This document shows, in pieces, positions 25,484 through 33,176 of a DNA stretch of 64,000 nt (positions are counted from its first letter, which is position 1; every line of letters begins with the position of its first letter). The notes under the pieces were generated by a model, which saw only the letters and a program-made list of their open reading frames with translations, did not search any database and was not told the DNA's origin. A program made the translations under genes and the position numbers. Source of the DNA: a virus; IMG/VR virus record IMGVR_UViG_3300030099_006944, positions 123,356 to 187,355 of that record; one strand, written 5' to 3'.

Positions 25484-26434
25484 ATGAAAGAAGTTATGAA
25501 TCATTGGCGAGGCTTTATCAACCCAGATTTGAGCCCAATTATAAAAAAGAGACTGGAAGAGGCTCTCACCCGACGTCAGTTTTTAGCCGGCACTGCTGCT
25601 GTTGCTTTACTTTATGCGATCATGAATAGTGATTATTTTAAGGCATTAACTGATCAACAGCAAGATGAATTAATTCAGGCTTCACCAGAGGAGTTAGCCT
25701 CATTGGGCCTTGAAGACCCTGCTTATATTAAAGCTGTTCGTGAATACGAGAGGGAAGAGACTGAATCCCCACGTGATAAGTATGAAGGTCTAAGTTCACG
25801 GGAAATTAAAGATCTGCAATTCTCTACGATTGGAAAGCTAATGATAGCACCAACAAAACTACCAGATGATAGAGAATGGCGCCTAGCACCCACATCACAA
25901 AGCCAAGTCAGTGGTTATTATGCTTATGCAACAGAGTTGGATTTGGATCTTATAGCAGAAACAAACCCAGAGATAACAAAAGCCATGGATCTCGCATACG
26001 ATTTTTATAAGGGGTTTGGTCTAACTAGATTGATGAAGTATGTATATGGACAACCGGAGTTTTTTAGCTATACTACAATGGAAAAAGCGAACGAAGGTCA
26101 GTTGTTTGACACCATTGAAACCGAGGCTACACAAACCAACTACTTGACCGGCAAGACAGAAAACATAAAAGTTAGGAAACTTCCATTAGCTTGGACAGTA
26201 GCTAATCGAGTGCTTATAGACCAAGTTTCTTTTTTAGAATCGGAACTGCAAGAAGCAAAGACAGATGAAGAGATCGATGCTGTTCTAGAAAGGTATGGCG
26301 TAGGTACAGAATATGGTAGTGGTTATTCAAAAACATCGAAATATGATGTGGTTAAAAAATTAAAAAGAATTGCCGGCAATTCTTTGAGTAGAATTGAAGA
26401 TGACAGCAGGGTTGTTGGAAAACATAGTAATTAA
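25484..26434 (+). CDS. Unknown protein with phage leader and Tat-like twin-arginine segment
   Basis: 316 aa from ATG 25484 (GAGGATAAAA upstream). MKEVMNHWRGFINPDLSP is the same leader type as at 22644. It is followed at residues 33-50 by TRRQFLAGTAAVALLYA, which reads as a twin-arginine signal (RRxFL plus a hydrophobic stretch) if the leader is removed. The remainder is polar and helical with no known catalytic motif. It could be a virion protein whose cleaved form is exported or membrane-inserted. Confidence 0.6.
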   Translation: MKEVMNHWRGFINPDLSPIIKKRLEEALTRRQFLAGTAAVALLYAIMNSDYFKALTDQQQDELIQASPEELASLGLEDPAYIKAVREYEREETESPRDKYEGLSSREIKDLQFSTIGKLMIAPTKLPDDREWRLAPTSQSQVSGYYAYATELDLDLIAETNPEITKAMDLAYDFYKGFGLTRLMKYVYGQPEFFSYTTMEKANEGQLFDTIETEATQTNYLTGKTENIKVRKLPLAWTVANRVLIDQVSFLESELQEAKTDEEIDAVLERYGVGTEYGSGYSKTSKYDVVKKLKRIAGNSLSRIEDDSRVVGKHSN

Positions 26435-26445
26435 TTGGAGGAAAA

Positions 26446-26625
26446 ATGTTAAGAATTGTGAACGTTATTTTATTTATATCAGTGGTCTTGGGTATATATC
26501 TCACCACAGAGGTTGATGATAAATCAGAAAAACAAGAAGTGGTTGAAATCTATCCGGGTGATACCGCTGATGAGTATGAAAAAATAAAGGAGATTTTAGG
26601 GTCCGAAAAGGCTTCGACGGAGTAG
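26446..26625 (+). CDS. Small single-pass membrane protein
   Basis: 59 aa, TTGGAGGAAAAATG start. An N-terminal hydrophobic helix (LRIVNVILFISVVLGIYL) is followed by an acidic tail. The last nine codons lie inside the tmRNA 5' end, so expression of the protein and maturation of the tmRNA are in conflict on the same transcript. Confidence 0.6.
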   Translation: MLRIVNVILFISVVLGIYLTTEVDDKSEKQEVVEIYPGDTADEYEKIKEILGSEKASTE

Positions 26626-26930
26626 AATCAAGGGGAGAGTGCATGCAGGGAAGATACGCCCTTAACAGTTCAAGTTTTATAAACGCAAACAATAATTTGT
26701 ATTTCGAAGAAGCCCTAGCGGCTTAATCGGGTGGCTGCTCCGAGCCATCTATCCAAGAGGAGCAAAACAACAGGACAGTTGTAAAAATCAAAACAACTCA
26801 ACGCAACAGGACGGTAAGCGTTGTTTTATGACCGTCTATCTTTCTGGTTGGAGAAATAATCAGATAAGCATGTGAACGACTCAAACTAAGACTATTGCGG
26901 ACGCGGGTTCAACTCCCGCCGGATCCACCA
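26599..26930 (+). ncRNA. ssrA: tmRNA (transfer-messenger RNA)
   Basis: 332 nt. The 5' end GGGTCCGAAAAGGCTTCGACGG and 3' end GGGTTCAACTCCCGCC GGATCCACCA are canonical; GGGTCCG pairs with CGGATCC as a 7-bp acceptor (one G-U) and CCA is encoded. The mRNA part begins at GCA 26685 and encodes the tag ANNNLYFEEALAA with TAA at 26724-26726; the ALAA end is the classical degradation signal. It rescues stalled ribosomes and tags the nascent chain for ClpXP-type proteolysis. ClpS and ClpP genes are in the same window. Confidence 0.95.
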
Positions 26931-26936
26931 AACATT

Positions 26937-27008
26937 GCGGGTGTGGCTCAGTGGTAGAGCATCGCGTTGCCAACGCGAGGGTCGTGGGTTCGAATCCCAT
27001 CACCCGCT
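26937..27008 (+). tRNA. tRNA-Gly (GCC)
   Basis: 72 nt. GCGGGTG pairs with CACCCGC in the acceptor. The D-arm GGCTCAGTGGTAGAGC, anticodon loop TTGCCAA (GCC at 26969-26971) and T-arm GTGGGTTCGAATCCCAT are complete; the discriminator is T and CCA is not encoded, unlike the tmRNA 6 nt upstream. Confidence 0.97.
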
Positions 27009-27030
27009 TATTTTTAACTTGGAGGAAAAA

Positions 27031-27195
27031 ATGAAATATTTAAACAGTAAATGGTTTACATTCTTTTGTGTATGCCTTAATTTTTATTTTGCCGTGCAAT
27101 CCTTTTTCTTAGGAAATTGGCTTGTGTTTGGCATATGCAGCTTGTTTGCAGCAATCTGTGGTTATAGTTTTTGGTACCAAATGGAGGAAAAATGA
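27031..27195 (+). CDS. Small membrane protein
   Basis: 54 aa from ATG 27031 (TTGGAGGAAAAA). MKYLNSKWFTFFCVCLNFYFAVQSFFLGNWLVFGICSLFAAICGYSFWYQ has two hydrophobic helices around an FLGNW turn. Its last codons (ATGGAGGAAAAATGA) carry the SD and start of the next gene. Confidence 0.65.
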   Translation: MKYLNSKWFTFFCVCLNFYFAVQSFFLGNWLVFGICSLFAAICGYSFWYQMEEK

Positions 27196-28073
27196 AATAT
27201 CTATTACCTTTTTTATTAGCTTGCACGGAAGTGTCTATTAACAAAATACCAACAGATCCTGTTGATACATCGAAACCCATAGCGGATACCACAGAACCTT
27301 CACAGCCGGCCTCTGAGCCCTCTGTGGAGCCTATGGAAGGTATCGGAGGGTATGTACACTACTATCTTCGTCAAGTGGCTTGTCCGGCTTGTATGGGCGA
27401 ATCAAATGAGATTACGGTTGAGTTTGATGCAAGGTTTCACGATAGAACTTTTGATACCTACACAAGGCACATTCCCGAACAAGGTCAGTGCACCCAAAGT
27501 ATAACTCAGATATGGCCAAACTTACCCCTAATAGATATGGGATCAGAAATAAAAGCCAGAGCTAACAATTCGACTATTCATGCGTACCGAACAAGCCAAA
27601 ATAATTATTTTTATGCTTGGTATACAGATGCCTCTTATATAAGAGACACTGTACACTCTATATCTCGCGAGGATAACTATGAATTTGCAGAGTTCACATC
27701 GTTTCATGGTTTCGATTACATTGAGCCTTATGAGTTACGCTTTGTAGATCCTTCGTATGCTTTTGCTGCTCCGATATACCGTTCTGGTGCGACTTTCTGG
27801 TGGGCTCCCTATGGTACCAACACTACCTTTACAATAACGCTAGCAGTATATACTCCTGACGGCTCATCGTTGTTAGGTTATGTTGCCTGTTCAGGTGGTG
27901 ACTCTGGCATGATGACCGTTCCCGGACAATATTTGTCCTCTTATCCCTATGGGGCTCTTGTCGCTGTGCATATGGCTCGGCACAAAGTTGAGCTAGTACC
28001 ATGGGAAGAACAAAACACTTTCCTTGAAACACATATGGAGTGGGAAGTAATAGGAACAGGACATATAGAATGA
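27192..28073 (+). CDS. Secreted lipoprotein of unknown function
   Basis: 293 aa from ATG 27192. MKYLLPFLLAC is a very short lipoprotein signal (LLAC, Cys11), followed by a Thr/Pro/Ser-rich linker to about residue 50 and a beta-rich extracellular-type domain. GGYVHYYLRQVACPACMGES gives a Cys pair, and TPDGSSLLGYVACSGG another. The ending PWEEQNTFLETHMEWEVIGTGHI is polar. An envelope-anchored phage product could alter the host surface. Confidence 0.7.
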   Translation: MKYLLPFLLACTEVSINKIPTDPVDTSKPIADTTEPSQPASEPSVEPMEGIGGYVHYYLRQVACPACMGESNEITVEFDARFHDRTFDTYTRHIPEQGQCTQSITQIWPNLPLIDMGSEIKARANNSTIHAYRTSQNNYFYAWYTDASYIRDTVHSISREDNYEFAEFTSFHGFDYIEPYELRFVDPSYAFAAPIYRSGATFWWAPYGTNTTFTITLAVYTPDGSSLLGYVACSGGDSGMMTVPGQYLSSYPYGALVAVHMARHKVELVPWEEQNTFLETHMEWEVIGTGHIE

Positions 28074-28372
28074 CAAAGAAGCAAAAAGACATATTAATAA
28101 AAGATAGACAGAAGATCGGAAGACCAAAGAAATACAAAGTTGTTTTCTACAATGACGACTATACTCCTATGTTCTTGGTCACTTCGATATTGATAGAAGT
28201 ATTTAATAAAGGATTACCCGAAGCACAATCGATTATGATGAGGGTACACAAACAAGGAAAAGGAGTAGCAGGTGTCTATTCAAAAGAAATCGCACAAACA
28301 AAAGTTGAAACAACAAAAATGTATGCAAGAGAAGCAGGATACCCGCTCCACGCCGAAGCAGAACCAGAGTAG
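28070..28372 (+). CDS. clpS: ClpS adaptor (N-end rule)
   Basis: 100 aa, ATGA overlap with the lipoprotein gene. RPKKYKVVFYNDDYTPMFLVTSILIEVFNKGLPEAQSIMMRVHKQGKGVAGVYSKEIAQTKVETTKMYAREAGYPLHAEAEPE aligns throughout with ClpS, including NDDYTPM and the binding-pocket His of VHKQGKGVAG. ClpS delivers N-degron substrates to ClpAP and modulates ClpA. The N-terminal extension is Lys-rich. Confidence 0.93.
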   Translation: MTKKQKDILIKDRQKIGRPKKYKVVFYNDDYTPMFLVTSILIEVFNKGLPEAQSIMMRVHKQGKGVAGVYSKEIAQTKVETTKMYAREAGYPLHAEAEPE

Positions 28373-28424
28373 TTGCCCCTGTTGTGAATGTGATCCATGT
28401 GATTGCGGTTGGGGGTCTTATTAG
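28323..28424 (+). CDS. Possible Cys-rich peptide overlapping clpS
   Basis: 33 aa in another frame: MQEKQDTRSTPKQNQSS then CPCCECDPCDCGWGSY and stop. Half of it lies inside clpS and no good SD is seen. Six Cys in twelve residues (CPCCECDPCDC) past the clpS stop, with no stop in that frame until the TTG start of the next gene, is unlikely by chance. It may be an independent metal-binding peptide or a frameshifted tail of ClpS. Confidence 0.35.
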   Translation: MQEKQDTRSTPKQNQSSCPCCECDPCDCGWGSY

Positions 28425-28673
28425 TTGTTATCTTCTTACCCTTTTGACGTTGACTATGAGGTTGGTGACCTAGTGATGCTAGCCCACCCAGTTGAATTCA
28501 TGGGGGACTTCGTCGACCGAGGCGAGGTAGGAATAATAGTTAAATTATACGATCGTACATATGGATCACATATCATATATGATTGTAGAATTCTTCTGGG
28601 CTGCGGGAGCCATTTGGACTGTTGGTTTTCTGAGTTGATCAATGTAACAAGGTTGTCAAATGGCAATCTTTAA
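28425..28673 (+). CDS. Small GDLV-family protein
   Basis: 82 aa, TTG start directly after the Cys-rich frame. YEVGDLVMLAHPVEFMGDFVDRGEVGIIVKLY...CWFSELINV shows the family pattern with a longer first loop. First of three consecutive paralogues. Start uncertain. Confidence 0.65.
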   Translation: MLSSYPFDVDYEVGDLVMLAHPVEFMGDFVDRGEVGIIVKLYDRTYGSHIIYDCRILLGCGSHLDCWFSELINVTRLSNGNL

Positions 28674-28887
28674 AGAAAAATTTGATGTAGGAGACTTAGT
28701 TATACTTAACACCTCATTCCCTAGTGTTTTGAAAAATCAACTGGGGATTATTATTCAAATCGGAGTAAACACGGTATATCAGTTAGAAGAAAACATACAG
28801 GAAAATTGGTATGTCGCGCAGTTTGGCTCAATCAGATTAATAGTTAGTGTTGATATGATTATAAAAGTTGAAACAAAAAATGAGTGA
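28660..28887 (+). CDS. Small GDLV-family protein
   Basis: 75 aa. MAIFKEKFDVGDLVILNTSFPSVLKNQLGIIIQIG...WYVAQFGSIRLIVSVDMI. Overlaps its neighbours on both sides by 8-14 nt. Confidence 0.7.
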   Translation: MAIFKEKFDVGDLVILNTSFPSVLKNQLGIIIQIGVNTVYQLEENIQENWYVAQFGSIRLIVSVDMIIKVETKNE

Positions 28888-29107
28888 CATAAACATCGGC
28901 GATTTGGTTCGCTTAAAGAAGGAGCATGACCCAGAGGGCAAGATAGGAATAGTCACAGACATTAGCCCAAGATATTCTCACCTAGTTTCACATGGAAAGA
29001 CAAAGGTTATAAGAATATATTGGCCAACCATCGATACAATCGATTGGGAATATGATTTTTTTCTAGAAAAAATTGACCCAAAGGACTTGACAGAAGATAA
29101 AGAATAG
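28880..29107 (+). CDS. Small GDLV-family protein
   Basis: 75 aa from ATG 28880. MSDINIGDLVRLKKEHDPEGKIGIVTDISPR...IRIYWPTIDTIDWEYDFFLEKID. The end of the gene contains the -35 of the next promoter. Confidence 0.72.
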   Translation: MSDINIGDLVRLKKEHDPEGKIGIVTDISPRYSHLVSHGKTKVIRIYWPTIDTIDWEYDFFLEKIDPKDLTEDKE

Positions 29108-29115
29108 GTTATATT
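29087..29115 (+). promoter_or_regulatory. Class 1 promoter
   Basis: TTGACA at 29087-29092, inside the end of the preceding gene, 17 bp, TATATT at 29110-29115, GT before the -10, then TTGGAGG. Confidence 0.82.
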
Positions 29116-29134
29116 ATATAAAATTGGAGGATAA

Positions 29135-30217
29135 ATGATTTTTATATGGAACTATGCCTTTAGGCATTTAATGAAAAAATATTGGGGAAACAGGTACAGA
29201 TCGATACCAGTTTTCCATATGGAACTGGCAGGAGATATGCTGGGTAATTTTAGACATGATAAGAATGGTTTCAACACTATTTGTTTAGCCAACAACCAAG
29301 GACTTACAGATAGGCAATTGATGGGTGTTCTATTGCACGAAATGTGCCACCACGTTGCTTATGAGAAGCATGGAATGGATATTGATGCTCATGGGGCCGA
29401 ATGGGAAACCGAGATGAAATTTGTAGGGTTTGAATATCCCATAGACCAAGACACAGATGGCACAGAATTCTTTTCCGAAGAAGAGTATCAAGAGATACTT
29501 CGGTTATTACCCGGAGAACAAGAGACCTTTGAGTGGACTGACTCTTTGACTTTTATGAAAAAAATGGAAAAGAATTGTGTTGACTTAGTTTTAACCGACC
29601 CGCCATATATCATAAGTAAACCTTCGGGATTCAAAAGTGTTAAAGAAGGAGTGGAGCGTTTTGCTGTGTCGACCGAACATGGAGAATGGGACAAAGAGGA
29701 AAATTTTTCTCTGAAAGATTTGCGAGATTCCGTAAAAGAGTATTATCGTGTATTAAAGAAGCACGGTACTGCTATTGTCTTTTGCGATCTCTGGAAGATC
29801 ACAGACGTAAAGCGTATAATGGAAGAAGTAGGCTTTAAGCAAATTCGCTTCATAGAGTGGCTCAAAACAAATCCGGTCCCTCTCAATTCGAGCAGGAACT
29901 ATCTTACAAACGCCAGAGAGGTCGCTCTCCTAGGCGTAAAGGTCAGCAAGCCCACGTTTCATTCGAGCTATGATAATGGGATTTATCAATTACCGATTTG
30001 CCACGAGAAAGGTAGGTTTCACCCAACACAAAAGCCTCTTATGCTGATGCAACTGTTAATAGAAAAACATAGTAACCCGGGAGACGTGGTATTGGACACA
30101 TTCGCCGGAGCAGCGACCACGCTGCTCGCCGCCAAAAATTTAGGCCGTGGATTCCTTGGTTGTGAACTTGACGAAGAATTCTTTGTTAAAGCAGAGAAAC
30201 GACTCTTCGATCTCTAA
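29135..30217 (+). CDS. SprT-like metalloprotease domain fused to a DNA methyltransferase
   Basis: 360 aa. Residues 1-125 are SprT-like: LMGVLLHEMCHHVAYEKHG with zinc motif HExxH (H68, E69, H72) and a third ligand in AHGAEW (H86). Residues 130-360 are an amino-methyltransferase of beta order: VDLVLTDPPYII (DPPY 155-158), then GRFHPTQKPLMLM, and finally the AdoMet motif VVLDTFAGAATTLLAA. The target is an adenine N6 or cytosine N4. SprT proteases act on DNA-bound proteins, so the fusion could clear a protein from DNA and methylate the site. A frameshift joining two genes is not needed, since the frame is continuous. Confidence 0.85.
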   Translation: MIFIWNYAFRHLMKKYWGNRYRSIPVFHMELAGDMLGNFRHDKNGFNTICLANNQGLTDRQLMGVLLHEMCHHVAYEKHGMDIDAHGAEWETEMKFVGFEYPIDQDTDGTEFFSEEEYQEILRLLPGEQETFEWTDSLTFMKKMEKNCVDLVLTDPPYIISKPSGFKSVKEGVERFAVSTEHGEWDKEENFSLKDLRDSVKEYYRVLKKHGTAIVFCDLWKITDVKRIMEEVGFKQIRFIEWLKTNPVPLNSSRNYLTNAREVALLGVKVSKPTFHSSYDNGIYQLPICHEKGRFHPTQKPLMLMQLLIEKHSNPGDVVLDTFAGAATTLLAAKNLGRGFLGCELDEEFFVKAEKRLFDL

Positions 30218-30247
30218 TTATTAAAGCAATATTAGGAGGGATTATGA

Positions 30248-30523
30248 ATGGAGGCGATAATTGAGGGCTTGGCCCAATATGGACCATTGGGTCTTTGGAC
30301 TGCATCTTTGCTTTGGATGAACTGGCAGCAACGCAAAGATCAAAAAGAAGATGAAGAAAGAGCAGCCGATCGATTGCGGTATTACCAAGAAAACATCATA
30401 ACAAGACTTGAAAATCAAGAAAAAATGCTCGAAAGGGCACTAATTAAGTTGGACGACGGTCTTAGTGCTATGCGTGAAAAATATGCCGAAGATCGTATAA
30501 TGCGAATGAAGGGTGACAAATGA
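30248..30523 (+). CDS. Membrane-anchored coiled-coil protein, holin-like candidate
   Basis: 91 aa from ATG 30248 (AGGAGG upstream; an ATG at 30244 in another frame stops after 6 codons). MEAIIEGLAQYGPLGLWTASLLWMNWQQ is one membrane helix, followed by a highly charged helix (RKDQKEDEERAADRLRYYQENIITRLENQEKMLERAL). This topology is shared by BhlA/UviB-type holins and some spanin-like proteins, but lysis function is inferred only. Confidence 0.5.
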   Translation: MEAIIEGLAQYGPLGLWTASLLWMNWQQRKDQKEDEERAADRLRYYQENIITRLENQEKMLERALIKLDDGLSAMREKYAEDRIMRMKGDK

Positions 30524-32097
30524 AAAAAAAGACATTATATAAATTAATCGAACAAGTCTTAAATGAGGCTGAAATTAAAGAACTAATGGCATCGGCAGAC
30601 CCAGATTATATTGCGCAAGCTGTCGACATTGCCGTTATGCTTGGAGACGAAGAAAAACAACAAGTCATTGATGGATTTTTGCAGTTAAAGGCAGAAGATT
30701 TTTTATACAGTGCACACACCTTAATGGAAGAAGACGATGAATTCTCAGTAAGGCAGATGATGCCGATTTACGATACAGTCAAATACACACTCCTTAGTGT
30801 CTTTAGAAAACGCAGAATGCCTACTATCACTAGAAACCAAGACGCGTCACCATGGCTGTTGGAGCAAGCTTATTTGTTTCTGAATAGACTACATCAGAAA
30901 AAAGCGGCAGACAGAGACATGCTGTATTTAGCAAAAAACCCAGCAACACCAGTTAAAGTATTGAATAGATTGAAAACATACTGGATGGCCGAGGTTAGAA
31001 AATCTGCCGAGAATAACTTATCATCACGTGATCCATTAGAAGAAAAAAAGAAGCGCAAGAAGAAAGAAAAGACCAAGAAGGATGCTTGCTATCATAAGGT
31101 GAAGTCGCGTTATGATGTTTGGCCGTCTGCTTATGCTTCCGGCGCTCTTGTTAAATGTCGCAAAGTCGGAGCAAAGAATTGGGGTAACTCAAAGAAAGAA
31201 TCTTTGGGCGAAGCAGAAATTACCGACGACGAAAAAGAAGAACTGAAAGATATTTCAAAGCAACTAAAAGGCGCCGTTAAGGCTCACGGTAAGCAGGCAA
31301 AGACAATTGACAAAGCAATTAAAAAAGAAGGCAAGAAAAACTGCGGCTGCGGTCAAGATCCCTGTAAGACATATGGTATTCAAGAACAAAAAACTGAGGA
31401 ACTTGAAGAGCGATGCCAAAAGGGATATAAGACCCACGACACGCAAAAAACAAAAGAAATGTTTGGAAGAACATATCGTAATTGTGTAAAAGCCGAAGAG
31501 GGCCAACTAGACGAAGAGGGATTGAAGGCTTGGTTTGATGATGCCGATGGTGATGGACAAAGCGGCTGGGAGCAAATTGGCGGTAAATACGATGGTAAAC
31601 CGTGTGCCAAGCAGCCCGGACAAAAAACCAAGCCAAAATGTGCATCCCCAGAAAAAGCAGCATCAATGACCAAAAAAGAAAGAGATAGTGCTGCTAGAAG
31701 AAAAAGAAAAAAAGATCCGAATCCAAATCGCAAAGGTAAAGCAAAAAACGTTAACACAGACCCAAAGAAAGAATCTCTATATAGAATCATCGAAGCGGTC
31801 ATCGAAGAAATGAATAACGAACTTGCCGAGGCGGAACTGGAAGAAAAGAAAAATTCAAAGTGCACCAAGGCTACAAAGAAAGCATCATCCACCCGCAAAG
31901 GAAAGAAGTGGATGAAGTGTGTAAAGAGCGACAGTGGTGGATACAAAAGAATTCACTGGGGACAAAAGGGCGTAAGAGTTACCGGTAAATCTGGTAACAC
32001 AAAAAGAAAGAAATCATTTAAGGCTAGACACAATTGTTCCAAGGCAAAATCGAATACACCACAAGGCCAAGCGTGTAAAGATTGGGCGGAAGAATAA
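30520..32097 (+). CDS. Mosaic Lys/Cys-rich virion-type protein
   Basis: 525 aa, ATGA overlap. It starts with the leader MKKKTLYKLIEQVLNEAE, and a second leader-like copy (KESLYRIIEAVIEEMNNEL) occurs internally at about 423. Between and after them are separate basic Cys modules: DACYHKVKSRYDVWPSAYAS..VKCRKVGAKNWG (about 192-225), CGCGQDPCKTYG, CQKGYKTHDTQ...YRNCVK, WFDDADGDGQSGWEQIGGKYDGKPCA and KKWMKCVKSDSGGYKRIHWG. Such modules occur in varied order in marine phage proteins. I read it as a polyprotein-like internal virion protein possibly cut by a prohead protease. Confidence 0.6.
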   Translation: MKKKTLYKLIEQVLNEAEIKELMASADPDYIAQAVDIAVMLGDEEKQQVIDGFLQLKAEDFLYSAHTLMEEDDEFSVRQMMPIYDTVKYTLLSVFRKRRMPTITRNQDASPWLLEQAYLFLNRLHQKKAADRDMLYLAKNPATPVKVLNRLKTYWMAEVRKSAENNLSSRDPLEEKKKRKKKEKTKKDACYHKVKSRYDVWPSAYASGALVKCRKVGAKNWGNSKKESLGEAEITDDEKEELKDISKQLKGAVKAHGKQAKTIDKAIKKEGKKNCGCGQDPCKTYGIQEQKTEELEERCQKGYKTHDTQKTKEMFGRTYRNCVKAEEGQLDEEGLKAWFDDADGDGQSGWEQIGGKYDGKPCAKQPGQKTKPKCASPEKAASMTKKERDSAARRKRKKDPNPNRKGKAKNVNTDPKKESLYRIIEAVIEEMNNELAEAELEEKKNSKCTKATKKASSTRKGKKWMKCVKSDSGGYKRIHWGQKGVRVTGKSGNTKRKKSFKARHNCSKAKSNTPQGQACKDWAEE

Positions 32098-32115
32098 AAA
32101 ACTTCACCAAAAAAC

Positions 32116-32144
32116 TTGACAAACATCCTCCAACCAGTTATATT
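32116..32144 (+). promoter_or_regulatory. Class 1 promoter of the UV endonuclease gene
   Basis: TTGACA at 32116-32121, 17 bp, TATATT at 32139-32144, GT before the -10. Confidence 0.85.
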
Positions 32145-32176
32145 ATATACATAACACAAACACATTGGAGGACACA

Positions 32177-33118
32177 ATGACTAACTATCGACTAGGCTAT
32201 GCCTGTATAAACATGACGCTTGGTGCGCAAAAGCCCAAGGTTACAACTAACCGCTCTATGATCAAGCGAACTTTCAAAGAGAAAGGTATCGCTTATGCTT
32301 CTGAGCTAGCTCTGCAAAATGTCAAGGACTTGAAGTCAATCCTTGAATGGAATTTGAAGAATGACATCACGTTCTTTCGCATGTCATCAGATATCTTCCC
32401 ATGGGCTTCCGAGTATCAACTCGAAGACCTACCTGACTTTACTGAGATCGAAGAGATTTTATTTGAATGTGGTCTGTTTGCCGAAGAACACAACATGCGC
32501 CTCACAACGCATCCCGGCCCATTCAACAAACTTTGCTCACCAAACGAGCAAGTGGTGCTAAACACCATCCGTGATCTAGAAATTCACGGTAAACTAATGG
32601 ACTTGTTGTGCCAACCACGCACACCAAAAGCCAAAATCAACATTCACGTTGGAGGTGCATACAATGATAAACCTATGGCCCTTGGCAATTTTTGCCGGAA
32701 CTTCGCTAAGTTATCAGATGCTGTACGGTCTCGACTGACTGTAGAGAACGACGACAAAGAGTCGCTATATTCAACCCAAGAGTTGTACGATGGTATATTC
32801 AAAAAGATAGGCATCCCCATTGTACATGACTACCACCATCATCATTTTTGTACTGGTGGTTTGTCTCAACTGGATGCCGTTGAATTGGCTCTCTCTACGT
32901 GGGGTGATGTTCGCCCTGTTGTTCATTACAGTCAGTCACGTTCCGTGGAGCACAACGACCCCAAGATCAGAGCCAATGCTCACTCAGACTCTTACTGGAC
33001 TCCGATTGATACCTTTGGTTTTGATATGGACGTGATGCTAGAATGTAAACACAAGGAGCTAGGTCTATTCAAAATGCGAGAATTAATGGCGGAAAATTTA
33101 CAATTAGCAGCGAAATAA
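32177..33118 (+). CDS. UV-damage endonuclease (UvdE/UVDE)
   Basis: 313 aa from ATG 32177 (GGAGGACACA). LGYACINMTLG, then ILEWNLKNDITFFRMSSDIFPW, FAEEHNMRLTTHPGPFN, KINIHVGGAYNDKPMALGNF, RLTVENDDKE, IPIVHDYHHHHF and VVHYSQSR are in the order of the TIM-barrel UVDE family and hold the metal-binding Glu and His residues. It nicks 5' to UV photoproducts, without light, and starts excision repair of phage DNA. Single-gene transcription unit. Confidence 0.95.
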   Translation: MTNYRLGYACINMTLGAQKPKVTTNRSMIKRTFKEKGIAYASELALQNVKDLKSILEWNLKNDITFFRMSSDIFPWASEYQLEDLPDFTEIEEILFECGLFAEEHNMRLTTHPGPFNKLCSPNEQVVLNTIRDLEIHGKLMDLLCQPRTPKAKINIHVGGAYNDKPMALGNFCRNFAKLSDAVRSRLTVENDDKESLYSTQELYDGIFKKIGIPIVHDYHHHHFCTGGLSQLDAVELALSTWGDVRPVVHYSQSRSVEHNDPKIRANAHSDSYWTPIDTFGFDMDVMLECKHKELGLFKMRELMAENLQLAAK

Positions 33119-33120
33119 AC

Positions 33121-33149
33121 TTGACAAACTAAGCATAACAGGTTATGTT
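33121..33149 (+). promoter_or_regulatory. Class 1 promoter of the nuclease-like/methyltransferase pair
   Basis: TTGACA at 33121-33126, directly after the preceding stop, 17 bp, TATGTT at 33144-33149. Confidence 0.8.
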
Positions 33150-33176
33150 ATATATAACACAAACATGGAGGACAAC

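Noticed and set aside
31380-31946. Minus-strand open frame of 188 codons, Ser/Phe-rich
   Set aside because: It is the complement of a Lys/Glu-rich stretch of the + strand mosaic gene; such stretches leave long open complements. No start signal or partner gene.
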